Positions 8,375-13,893 of a stretch of DNA of 23,124 nt are shown piece by piece. Under the pieces are notes generated by a model, which saw nothing but the letters and a program-made list of their open reading frames with translations, ran no database searches and had not been told where the DNA came from. The position numbers were made by a program, and so were the translations under genes. Source of the stretch: a virus; IMG/VR virus record IMGVR_UViG_3300012920_000282, positions 1 through 23,124 of that record; one strand, 5' to 3'. How positions within the stretch are numbered: the stretch's first letter is position 1; every line of letters begins with the position of its first letter.

Positions 8375-8934
8375 GACTCACCGCCTTGCTTCTCTAGCTT
8401 CTTCTTGAGCATGGCTTTGGCTGTCTCAAACTGATCAACCTGCAACTGGTCTAGCTTGGTGACCTTAAACGCCTGACAGAACTTAGACTCTAGGGTCTTT
8501 GTCTCAACCATCAGGTCCACGATCTCTCGGGCTTGCTTAGGGCTGATCAACTGGACCTTCTGTCTCGGAACGCCCTCACCCTGATAAATGTAGAACCCAA
8601 GTCCAAACATCGCCATATTCTTGGTGAAGCACCTCATGCGGGCATCAGATATATCATCGCAGCTTGGATTCTGGATAGCCTGGTTCTTATGATCAGTGAC
8701 AGCGAGCCACATTGGGCGGGTGATGCTGTTGATCTCCATCTCAGTATGCACAGTGACAGAGCCGTCACCATGCACCTGATCGGGTAGTTCACGGAATATC
8801 GCGCTCGGGTAATACTCCATTAAAGTTGCCCATGCGAAATTCCACGGTAGGTAGTCAAACTTCCCCTTCTGCTTCTTGTGGGCGTTGACATCGATTGCTG
8901 AAAGAGTTTCCCAGATTTTCTTTGCTTCACTCAT
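8371..8934 (-). CDS. Rad52-like single-strand annealing protein (DUF1071/Sak type)
   Basis: The 187-aa protein begins with a helix and the signature KKGKFDYLPWNFAWATLMEY-like segment (about 20-41) of DUF1071 annealing proteins. A strand-rich domain including VHTEMEINSITRPMWLAVTDHKNQA follows, then DISDARMRCFTKNMAMFGLGFYIYQGE (about 94-120), also typical. The C-terminal tail is helical and Lys-rich. It should anneal complementary strands made by the YqaJ-type exonuclease four genes further along the operon. An AGGAG ribosome site lies ahead of the ATG. Family assignment is by motif; the biochemical role is known for relatives. Confidence 0.85.
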   Translation of the reverse strand: MSEAKKIWETLSAIDVNAHKKQKGKFDYLPWNFAWATLMEYYPSAIFRELPDQVHGDGSVTVHTEMEINSITRPMWLAVTDHKNQAIQNPSCDDISDARMRCFTKNMAMFGLGFYIYQGEGVPRQKVQLISPKQAREIVDLMVETKTLESKFCQAFKVTKLDQLQVDQFETAKAMLKKKLEKQGGES

Positions 8935-8944
8935 AATTTATCTC

Positions 8945-10030
8945 CTATGCAGTTTGCTTTAAGAAATTGTCACGTTTTGTGAGTAGGTAGTCTTTATGGA
9001 CAGTGCCATACTGAGAGTCACCCCTAGTATGCTCACCAATCCATACGCGTTCCCCAGTGCGCTTGTAGTACCGCCAGTGACCCCTGACAACGTGTTCTGC
9101 TGTCCCAAACTTACGGGTCCGTGGCTTTTGCTTAAAGAAGTCTAAAACTTGCTTTGACTTAGGTAGGTTCAGCTTAACTTGCTTGTATTGATCCTTCGCT
9201 ACGCCTGATGTGTTGACGCTCTTCACGCTATCAACAATGACCCCAGGCTCTCTCTCAACGGTCCAATCGTAATTAATCAAAGAAACAAGCGAGATAAAGG
9301 TAAGGATACCTTCCCTTGTTCTTTCAAGCTCATGTTCCGTTTTGAAACACTTTAACGGATCTACCTGATATTGGTGATTCTTTCCAAGCCTAAAGTCTTC
9401 ATAACCGTCCACAAAAACCTGAGGTTGCCAATGCACCTTGTAGAGCGCATGGCGTATGTCCTCTGGTAAATCCTCTGGCTTCGGCCCAAAACGATCAAGA
9501 TCAAAAAATGAACTGAAAAAAATCCTTGCAGCATAAGTCCCGAAGGCCTGATCCCCTTCAGGTTCAAACCAAAATTCAACTGGGACAAATGAACAACCCG
9601 AATCGTGACCAATGTATATAACGATTGAGGTGACTTCCTTTCTTCGTGTTTCGGACTTTCCAGTTACAATATGGTTAGTGACATCAGATGCTGACAATGT
9701 CCTTTGCTCGGTGAAGGCGTGAACGCCAAATAAAATATCCTCTGTCTGCCATTCAACAAAAAAATTGCGGTGTGGTGGCATAAAATTATTGCAAGCATTC
9801 ACGAAATGACGAGTAGATCTGCGCTGTAAAGACGTAGAAACCAAGTCAACAAGATTTTGGTCAACCGTGTAATGAACGCTTGATTGCACCTTGTTTGATA
9901 GCTTTCGACAAAACTTTTTTACAGAAGATTTGTACTGATTTGATAGCACAAAGCCCTTATGACGCGTGTACGGGTTAAGCAGCATCTGAGCGACTTTGAG
10001 TCGTAAATCGCCCAGAGCTAAGTCACTCAT
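8945..10030 (-). CDS. Conserved-looking protein of unknown function (361 aa)
   Basis: I choose the ATG at 10030-10028: it overlaps the previous stop (ATGAGTGA) and follows a GGGAGG ribosome site, whereas the upstream candidate at 10072 has none. The protein has a basic N-terminal 60 residues, then a mixed alpha/beta middle (about 85-230) with aromatic-rich strands (NFFVEWQTEDILFGVHAF; CSFVPVEFWFEPEGD). The compact basic C-terminal segment contains VRGHWRYYKRTGERVWIGEH (about 319-338), a motif I have seen in unnamed phage proteins. It is the largest gene of the operon and precedes the annealing protein. The function is unknown. Confidence 0.75.
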   Translation of the reverse strand: MSDLALGDLRLKVAQMLLNPYTRHKGFVLSNQYKSSVKKFCRKLSNKVQSSVHYTVDQNLVDLVSTSLQRRSTRHFVNACNNFMPPHRNFFVEWQTEDILFGVHAFTEQRTLSASDVTNHIVTGKSETRRKEVTSIVIYIGHDSGCSFVPVEFWFEPEGDQAFGTYAARIFFSSFFDLDRFGPKPEDLPEDIRHALYKVHWQPQVFVDGYEDFRLGKNHQYQVDPLKCFKTEHELERTREGILTFISLVSLINYDWTVEREPGVIVDSVKSVNTSGVAKDQYKQVKLNLPKSKQVLDFFKQKPRTRKFGTAEHVVRGHWRYYKRTGERVWIGEHTRGDSQYGTVHKDYLLTKRDNFLKQTA

Positions 10031-10220
10031 CGTCAGCCTCCCGCAGTTCCTGCGTATGGACGCTAATCTCACGGGCAGTGCTAGTGCCTATGTCAGCCAG
10101 AAACTGCTCCACAACGGCCTGTACGGACTCGTCATGGCTTGCCAGATGGGGGTTACGGATATACTCGACCAAGGCTTGCGCCTCAAGGCCGTCAACAACG
10201 ATTAAGCTAGACTTACGCAT
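10023..10220 (-). CDS. Small hypothetical acidic protein (65 aa)
   Basis: The gene lies between the acidic 143-aa protein (two-base gap) and the 361-aa protein (8-base overlap), so it is part of a coupled run. It starts with a hydrophobic strand (SSLIVVDGLE) and continues as helices rich in Ala, Val, Glu and His to an acidic end. No motif or family is recognised. A GGAG-type ribosome site sits just before its ATG. Confidence 0.65.
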   Translation of the reverse strand: MRKSSLIVVDGLEAQALVEYIRNPHLASHDESVQAVVEQFLADIGTSTAREISVHTQELREADDE

Positions 10221-10222
10221 AA

Positions 10223-10654
10223 TTAATCTCCTTTTTTTGATCTGTAATCGTCTAGAGCAATAACTTCACTATCATACTCTTCCTCTTCTCGTGCGGCTTC
10301 CTCGCCGAAATAGACCTCAATAATCCGGTCTTCGCGGGAAACAAGTTCATTTTGAGAAAGCAATCGCAGGTTGCGTTTGAGCGAAATAGCAAACTGCGAT
10401 TCAGGATATTGCCTTGCCATGTGCATTGCTTCGTCAACAAACTCAGCAGAATCACCGTGTAGGCATACAGCCTGAAAGAAGTTATCTGCTTTATCGGTGT
10501 CAGCAAGTAGGTTTTCTGTCACTAAGTCCAGAACGTGATCATCAGCTTGGCGTATACCGATATCACGGTCATATAGGTCATAGATGTTATCGATGATGAT
10601 CTCATCAATCGTAGGCAGTCGTGAGGGGGGTATATCGAAGGGATCGTCTGTCAT
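10223..10654 (-). CDS. Hypothetical acidic protein, first gene of the recombination operon (143 aa)
   Basis: The protein is very acidic overall, with an Asp/Ile-rich N terminus (about 1-45), a helical centre (about 55-105) and an EEAAREEEEYDSE stretch near residues 117-129. No domain is recognised; the acidity would suit a DNA mimic or a regulator, but that is a guess. AGGAG lies six bases before the ATG. The non-coding region upstream (10655-11140) must hold the operon promoter, because the previous minus-strand cassette ends in a strong terminator at 11664-11690. Confidence 0.65.
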   Translation of the reverse strand: MTDDPFDIPPSRLPTIDEIIIDNIYDLYDRDIGIRQADDHVLDLVTENLLADTDKADNFFQAVCLHGDSAEFVDEAMHMARQYPESQFAISLKRNLRLLSQNELVSREDRIIEVYFGEEAAREEEEYDSEVIALDDYRSKKGD

Positions 10655-11139
10655 AATATTCTCCTGTTTTCATAAATTAAGTGTAGCAGGTGGATAATGA
10701 CGTATCACAACCTGCTTGTCTACCATTATCGTAAATAATCGCAGATACTTTAATATAATAATCTGTAGGCAATACTGGTCATTAGAGGGTGTTGGGACCC
10801 CCTGCTGTAGATCTGAGCCTTATTCACATCACAGGACTATTGGCGAAATTGTTTTGCTATCCTAGCTGGCACAACCATAAGCCCCCCTTATTGGGTCCCG
10901 TAAATCGCTTTGCCTGCCTACTGTCGGCCAGTAGCAGCGCGCCCCTCAATGCGGTCCTGTAGTGCTGTCAATCGTTTAAAGCCACCAGGGCATTTGGATT
11001 GGTTACGTCGATCCAGTATAAACCCGACCGGCAAGAGACATGACTGAACGTCATTGAACGTAGTAGCGCATTGGAGAGACTTTGAGATATACTGAAAGAA
11101 ATCGACTCAGGGGCCGTTCCTTGCGAATCTCACGGCCTC
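10655..11139. promoter_or_regulatory. Non-coding region upstream of the recombination operon
   Basis: About 485 bases without a credible gene. Nearest the operon, two inverted repeats interleave (see the repeat entry at 10685-10730). A weak sigma70-like minus-strand promoter may overlap them: TTGTGA (10710-10705) and TACACT (10685-10680), spaced 19, which is longer than ideal. A GGGACCC/GGGTCCC inverted pair lies about 95 bases apart within 10794-10900. A hairpin with arms at 11109-11117 and 11132-11140 closes the region. The promoter call is weak. Confidence 0.35.
10685..10730. repeat. Two interleaved inverted repeats
   Basis: AGCAGGT (10685-10691) pairs with ACCTGCT (10710-10716), and GATAATG (10693-10699) pairs with CATTATC (10724-10730). 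The arms alternate A-B-A'-B', a pseudoknot-like order. They lie 25-70 bases before the first gene of the minus-strand recombination operon, so they may be operators or a leader-RNA structure. Confidence 0.6.
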
Positions 11140-11140
11140 T
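11109..11140. repeat. Hairpin-forming inverted repeat
   Basis: AGGGGCCGT (11109-11117) and ACGGCCTCT (11132-11140) form a nine-pair stem with one mismatch around a 14-base loop. No T-run follows on either strand, so it is not an evident intrinsic terminator. A small TGCG/CGCA hairpin lies directly to its right. Confidence 0.5.
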
Positions 11141-11433
11141 TAATGCGCTGGTAACGCAAGCCGGTTTTTTTGGATGTTAACTGTTGTGGGTTCATCCGTC
11201 CAGTCCTTAGGTGCGATTGACTCCCCGACTACCTCAGGACCGTATCTGAGGGGCTTCGGCCCCTTAGGTACACTTCCCCCAGTAGCAATACCCACCACCA
11301 TATAACCAGGCAGTAGCATTCTGGCCTGTAGCTTCCTGTAGCAGTCAAGTGCAACTGCACCCGTATTAGGTGCATCTGCACCCGTGTCAACGGAAATCCT
11401 CCTCTGATTAGAGGAAATCCGGTTTCCGGACAA
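11140..11433 (-). CDS. Doubtful small ORF (97 aa, TTG start)
   Basis: The frame is open with a TTG start at 11433-11431, but no ribosome site sits at a proper distance. An internal ATG would give about 59 residues. The C-terminal part (LPGYMVVGIATGGSVPKGPK onward) reads like a real protein, but the N-terminal half is built from palindromic DNA repeats. It is isolated: a terminator lies upstream and no coupled gene follows. A second overlapping frame (11229-11468) is equally open. I consider coding possible but unproven; the DNA may be control sequence. Confidence 0.3.
   Translation of the reverse strand: MSGNRISSNQRRISVDTGADAPNTGAVALDCYRKLQARMLLPGYMVVGIATGGSVPKGPKPLRYGPEVVGESIAPKDWTDEPTTVNIQKNRLALPAH
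11246..11267 (+). repeat. Very stable hairpin with UUCG tetraloop
   Basis: Arms CTGAGGGGC (11246-11254) and GCCCCTTAG (11259-11267) pair over nine positions (one G-T) around TTCG closed by C-G, the extra-stable cUUCGg form when read as plus-strand RNA. No T-run follows, so it is not a standard terminator. It lies in the dyad-rich region and could be a processing or stalling site. Confidence 0.6.
11349..11382. repeat. Tandem pair of GTGCA-NN-TGCAC dyads
   Basis: GTGCAACTGCAC (11349-11360) and GTGCATCTGCAC (11370-11381, extended by one further matching pair) are both perfect five-base dyads with a two-base centre, each followed by CCGT. Their starts are 21 bases apart, two helical turns, so bound proteins would lie on the same face. 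They look like operators or initiator sites. Confidence 0.7.
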
Positions 11434-11458
11434 AACTTTGAACTTTTGTCCTTGTCAC
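11424..11458. repeat. 35-base repeat containing a GGACAAAA dyad, copy 1
   Basis: This copy contains GGACAAAA-N8-TTTTGTCC, an eight-base perfect inverted repeat, flanked by TTCC and CTTGTCAC. It matches the copy at 11485-11519 at all but two of 35 positions. The differences are the centre base of the loop and one base in the right flank. Confidence 0.75.
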
Positions 11459-11484
11459 TAAATAACATTTATGCACGCGGTCAG

Positions 11485-11519
11485 TTCCGGACAAAACTTT
11501 CAACTTTTGTCCTTGACAC
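11485..11519. repeat. 35-base repeat containing a GGACAAAA dyad, copy 2
   Basis: This is the second copy, 61 bases downstream of the first in the same orientation, with the same eight-base inverted repeat around an eight-base centre. To its right the sequence continues TTGACAC and a short CACAGTT-type direct repeat, which could include a plus-strand -35 element, but no good -10 follows. Confidence 0.75.
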
Positions 11520-11564
11520 AGTTGTCACAGTTATCACATGTAGACCGGTTTATTTGCTGATTTA

Positions 11565-11601
11565 ATGTGCAAATTCACATAAATCCATGTGAAATTCACA
11601 T
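11565..11601. repeat. Tandem ATGTG-AAATT-CACAT operator-like dyads
   Basis: ATGTGAAATTCACAT (11587-11601) is a perfect 7-1-7 palindrome. ATGTGCAAATTCACAT (11565-11580) is the same element with one extra base. Both are followed by AAA. The starts are 22 bases apart, so a dimeric regulator could occupy both on one DNA face. They lie 60-100 bases downstream of the cassette terminator in the minus direction, ahead of the recombination operon. Confidence 0.7.
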
Positions 11602-11663
11602 AAACAAGGCCCTCAGATCGCGTGTAAGGAACGATCTCGGGTAAGTAATACCTGAGCATAGGC

Positions 11664-11690
11664 AAAAAAAAGGGCCTTCTCAGGCCCTTA
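11664..11690 (-). terminator. Rho-independent terminator of the accessory cassette
   Basis: On the minus strand AAGGGCCT and AGGCCCTT form a perfect eight-pair stem around GAGA (arms at plus 11682-11689 and 11670-11677), followed by an eight-T run (plus-strand A at 11664-11671). It lies 17 bases after the last cassette gene, so it ends that transcript and separates it from the recombination operon. No T-run follows in plus orientation. Confidence 0.9.
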
Positions 11691-11706
11691 AAATCCATCG
11701 ATCTGA

Positions 11707-11892
11707 TCAAAGTATAGGCTGACCATTCATCCGGACCGTGACATCAGCATTCCATTTTTTCTCAAATTCTAATTTCAGCTGCGCCAGTTCCGGAGTACTG
11801 GGTTGATATGGTTTACACTTGGCAAATTCGCATAATTTGGACCAAGTGAGATATTTGGTTTCGCCGTTTTCGACTATTTCAAAATCAATCAT
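11707..11892 (-). CDS. Small hypothetical protein (61 aa)
   Basis: The ATG overlaps the upstream stop as ATGA, so the gene is coupled to its neighbour. The protein is mixed: a beta-like start (DFEIVENGETKYLTW), two central Cys (C21 and C26, separated by four residues) and a helical stretch (PELAQLKLEFEKKW) before a short strand. No family is recognised. It is the last gene before the strong cassette terminator. Small size and position fit a phage accessory protein acting on the host. Confidence 0.65.
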   Translation of the reverse strand: MIDFEIVENGETKYLTWSKLCEFAKCKPYQPSTPELAQLKLEFEKKWNADVTVRMNGQPIL

Positions 11893-12107
11893 AATATTCC
11901 CCGTCTTTTCAGTTCATCTGTTGCGTAGTGGTATTCATCCCAGTACTGGCCCGACTTTGGATTATTGATTGTCTCACCGGCAATTGCTGCTGATCGCGCG
12001 TCAGATCTGATGTATTCCAGGCATTCTGTGGGCATCGTCTTAAATCTGGCGATAGTGTCGGAATGCCAGTTCGGATTCACCGGCCGGCTTATATAGGCAT
12101 AGTTCAT
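11889..12107 (-). CDS. Small hypothetical protein (72 aa)
   Basis: The ATG comes two bases after the stop of the 41-aa membrane gene, with a G-rich stretch (GGGGG) as the likely ribosome site. It overlaps the following gene by four bases. The protein has aromatic residues spread throughout (YAYISRPVNPNWH near the start; QYWDEYHYATDELKRRGIL at the end) and a helical centre. No motif is recognised. It belongs to the accessory cassette, with an unknown function. Confidence 0.65.
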   Translation of the reverse strand: MNYAYISRPVNPNWHSDTIARFKTMPTECLEYIRSDARSAAIAGETINNPKSGQYWDEYHYATDELKRRGIL

Positions 12108-12109
12108 GA

Positions 12110-12235
12110 TTAGACCCCCGTTAATACGCTATTAATGACCCATAAAAGAAAAGCCCCGTACATTGTAAAAGCCGCCAACTCTAACGGCGTTTCCGTCCCT
12201 GTAAGCTTATAAACTATTGATTTAACTAGATTCAT
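12110..12235 (-). CDS. 41-aa membrane microprotein
   Basis: A short frame starts at the ATG at 12235-12233 and ends two bases before the next gene. GGGGAG lies about eight bases before the ATG, a good ribosome site. The product has a short basic N terminus (MNLVKSIVYKLTG), then a hydrophobic helix at about residues 17-40 (PLELAAFTMYGAFLLWVINS). A single inner-membrane span is likely. It fills what would otherwise be a gap in an otherwise coupled cassette. Holin-like, toxin-like or host-inhibitor roles are possible; none is shown. Confidence 0.65.
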   Translation of the reverse strand: MNLVKSIVYKLTGTETPLELAAFTMYGAFLLWVINSVLTGV

Positions 12236-12255
12236 GATACAATCTCCCCGTTATT

Positions 12256-12270
12256 TGCTCTTTAACAATT
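12256..12270 (+). promoter_or_regulatory. Exact rRNA-type boxA match (plus orientation)
   Basis: TGCTCTTTAACAATT is identical to the antitermination boxA of enterobacterial rRNA leaders. It lies in the gap between the GP88-like gene and the 41-aa gene but reads on the strand opposite to both. A TACAAT -10-like box sits just upstream (12237-12242), so a plus-strand antisense transcript is conceivable. Function is unproven. Confidence 0.45.
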
Positions 12271-12275
12271 AGTAA

Positions 12276-12998
12276 TCATGCCGCTATCTGGCGGGCCGGT
12301 ATTTGATTGGTGTCTACTATGAATATATGGTCTAACGGGTCTATACCCTGCCCGCGAGCCGGTTTGTATTTGAGGCCGATTATTGCGCCGGCATGTTTCA
12401 GATTCTCAATGTCTGAATTGTCGCCATTGATTACTGGGCGGCCTAAAAAGGTTTCAGGCATTGGGCCGTGAAATACGACCGACATCGGCACATGAGTCTG
12501 CAATGCAATGTCTACCTGCTTTTGATATGCAGGGGCGCGCGAATAGCTAAACATCAGCTCATAATTGGCCGGCGTGTTTCCTAGTCGCTTTGCTATTTTG
12601 GTGTAATCGTAAAAGCGGATGTTAGGAAAGGATTGCGGGATCTCACCGAAAGCAGGTAATTCCCATTGGATGTCTGACAGAACATTTAGTCGGACATATG
12701 GGATTACGCCGGCTTTCTGACAGACCCGCTCAAAATTCGCCAGTTCACGTTTAAGCTGCGCCAGAAATGCTGCGCGATCTGACAGAAAATAGTCGGTTTT
12801 CGCTTGTCTGCCGCTCACAACATTAGACATAGTCCCGCGACCGGCTGAAACCAAGCAGGGCTTAGCGCAACCGGCAGCATGCCGCATCGGGCATAAAGTA
12901 TTATTAGGGTAGAGTGATAGGCCGGCGACCCTGATTGTGATATCGCGATTGTTTTTGGCGAGTTTGGTGTTACCACCCGAAGTATCTAGTAATTTCAT
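12276..12998 (-). CDS. GP88-like (DUF7227-type) cysteine-cluster protein (240 aa)
   Basis: The protein resembles the 'gene product 88' family found in many phages. After an N-terminal LLDTSGGNTKLAKNN segment comes a strand (ITIRVAGLSLYP) and then a Cys cluster, CPMRHAAGCAKPC (about residues 37-49, C-x8-C-x3-C). The remainder looks like an alpha/beta barrel: repeated strand-helix units with VIPYVRLNVLSDIQWE, IRFYDYTKIAKRL, YELMFSYSR and PMSVVFHG. The family function is unknown; the Cys trio could hold a metal or Fe-S cluster, which is my inference. The ribosome site is weak. It is the largest gene of the accessory cassette. Confidence 0.75.
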   Translation of the reverse strand: MKLLDTSGGNTKLAKNNRDITIRVAGLSLYPNNTLCPMRHAAGCAKPCLVSAGRGTMSNVVSGRQAKTDYFLSDRAAFLAQLKRELANFERVCQKAGVIPYVRLNVLSDIQWELPAFGEIPQSFPNIRFYDYTKIAKRLGNTPANYELMFSYSRAPAYQKQVDIALQTHVPMSVVFHGPMPETFLGRPVINGDNSDIENLKHAGAIIGLKYKPARGQGIDPLDHIFIVDTNQIPARQIAA

Positions 12999-13039
12999 AA
13001 TCTATACTCTGTTTAATAAATAATGGTGTTTCATCCAAA

Positions 13040-13060
13040 AAGGCGACATATAGCCGCCTT
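13040..13060 (-). terminator. Hairpin with short T-run after the 98-aa gene
   Basis: On the minus strand AAGGCG and CGCCTT (plus 13055-13060 and 13040-13045) pair around GCTATATGT, with five Ts at the end. It is probably a weak terminator or attenuator between the 98-aa gene and the GP88-like gene. Its loop shares GCTATATG with the hairpin at 13427-13445. Confidence 0.55.
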
Positions 13061-13083
13061 AATAGATTAATTGCTGAATTGGT

Positions 13084-13380
13084 CTAATTTGGTTTCGGAC
13101 TGATTACTATTTGACCGTAATCAAAAGACCATTGAATACCATTGGAGAAATCGTACTTATTCATCTGTTTATTATTTAGGTCGATAATCGGCCCCTTAAA
13201 TGTTTTTGATACTTTGCGCGGCCCCTTTATATCGACCGTTAGAATAATTTGATCGGCACCATATTCGACTTTATATGGCGTATGAGTATGAAACCCGTGA
13301 TCGTTAAGCAGCTTGCTATTCTCCATCCATGCTCGGACATTGCCTCGGTGGTTTCCTGCGTTGGTGAAATGAACTGTCAT
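13084..13380 (-). CDS. Hypothetical protein, possible AbrB/SymE-like fold (98 aa)
   Basis: I start at the ATG at 13380-13378, which has AGGT seven bases upstream; an upstream alternative at 13425 would run into a hairpin. The protein seems to contain two similar halves. VRAWMENSKLLNDHGFHTHT-type residues (about 15-33) followed by strands is the 'W-x-L-x-GF' layout of AbrB/SymE-like swapped-hairpin proteins, and GPIIDLNNKQ...WSFDYGQIVIS (about 63-95) may be the second half. That would suggest DNA binding or an antitoxin-like role. The match is faint, and the gene could be something else entirely. Confidence 0.6.
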   Translation of the reverse strand: MTVHFTNAGNHRGNVRAWMENSKLLNDHGFHTHTPYKVEYGADQIILTVDIKGPRKVSKTFKGPIIDLNNKQMNKYDFSNGIQWSFDYGQIVISPKPN

Positions 13381-13426
13381 AATAAATACCTGTGTTGAAT
13401 AAATTGTGGGTACTTCTACCGCCAAA

Positions 13427-13445
13427 GGCCCGCATATAGCGAGCC
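13427..13445 (-). terminator. Intergenic hairpin after the 92-aa gene
   Basis: On the minus strand GGCTCGC and GCGGGCC form seven pairs (one T-G) around TATAT and are followed by only three Ts. It is more likely an attenuator or RNA-processing hairpin than a full terminator. It resembles the hairpin at 13040-13060 in loop sequence and position. Confidence 0.5.
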
Positions 13446-13468
13446 GATGGGGTTGATTGTTTAGGCGT

Positions 13469-13747
13469 TTACCATTCGCCGCCGTCTATCCGATACTCGA
13501 ACGTATCGCCGTGATTGCGTTTGCTGTCAGCAATGTACTCTTTGGCAGCTTTAAAGGCCCCGACAAAACCACAGTGGTCAATCGGGTATGCAATGGTCAT
13601 GTTAAACGCATCAGGATCTAGCGTCTGACCATATTCAGACTCGAACCGCTTAGCAGCTTCCAATCGGGCTTTCTTACTTGCCAATCGGTAGGTCACTTTG
13701 ACCCATTGCTGTTTAGCGCGTTGTGTTTTGGTTGCTTGGTTTGGCAT
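13469..13747 (-). CDS. Small basic hypothetical protein (92 aa)
   Basis: The ATG at 13747-13745 follows a GGAG ribosome site and lies about 40 bases after the perfect TATAAT box at 13790-13785; an upstream alternative at 13810 would begin upstream of that promoter. The N-terminal third is strongly basic (about 1-38, helical with many Lys, Arg and Gln). The rest has a GFVGAFKAAKEYIADSKRN helix and a short strand end. As the first gene of the cassette it should be made early. It has no recognised family; a nucleic-acid-binding or host-takeover role is plausible. Confidence 0.7.
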   Translation of the reverse strand: MPNQATKTQRAKQQWVKVTYRLASKKARLEAAKRFESEYGQTLDPDAFNMTIAYPIDHCGFVGAFKAAKEYIADSKRNHGDTFEYRIDGGEW

Positions 13748-13784
13748 GATGTTATCTCCTATTGAATAATATGTAACAGTGACC

Positions 13785-13812
13785 ATTATACAGATACCAC
13801 AATGATCCACAA
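13785..13812 (-). promoter_or_regulatory. Sigma70-like promoter for the accessory cassette
   Basis: On the minus strand a perfect TATAAT (13790-13785) lies 16 bases after TTGTGG (13812-13807). The leader to the first gene would be about 30 bases with a good ribosome site. The -10 box is embedded in CTGTATAAT, the same core as the nearby repeat units. Confidence 0.6.
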
Positions 13813-13893
13813 TAGTTTATTTCATTTATTTTTCAGGATAGGCGATAGGGTACAGGCTAGGGGTGCCAGAAAGACACACACACTTCAATTCAA

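Noticed and set aside
11229-11468. 79-aa minus-strand ORF with ATG start
   Set aside because: It overlaps the paired dyads and another open frame, its residues follow the palindromic DNA, and there is no ribosome site or coupled neighbour.
11340-11610. CRISPR array
   Set aside because: The repeats are only two copies each, of three unrelated kinds, with palindromes at helical-turn spacing and no uniform spacers.
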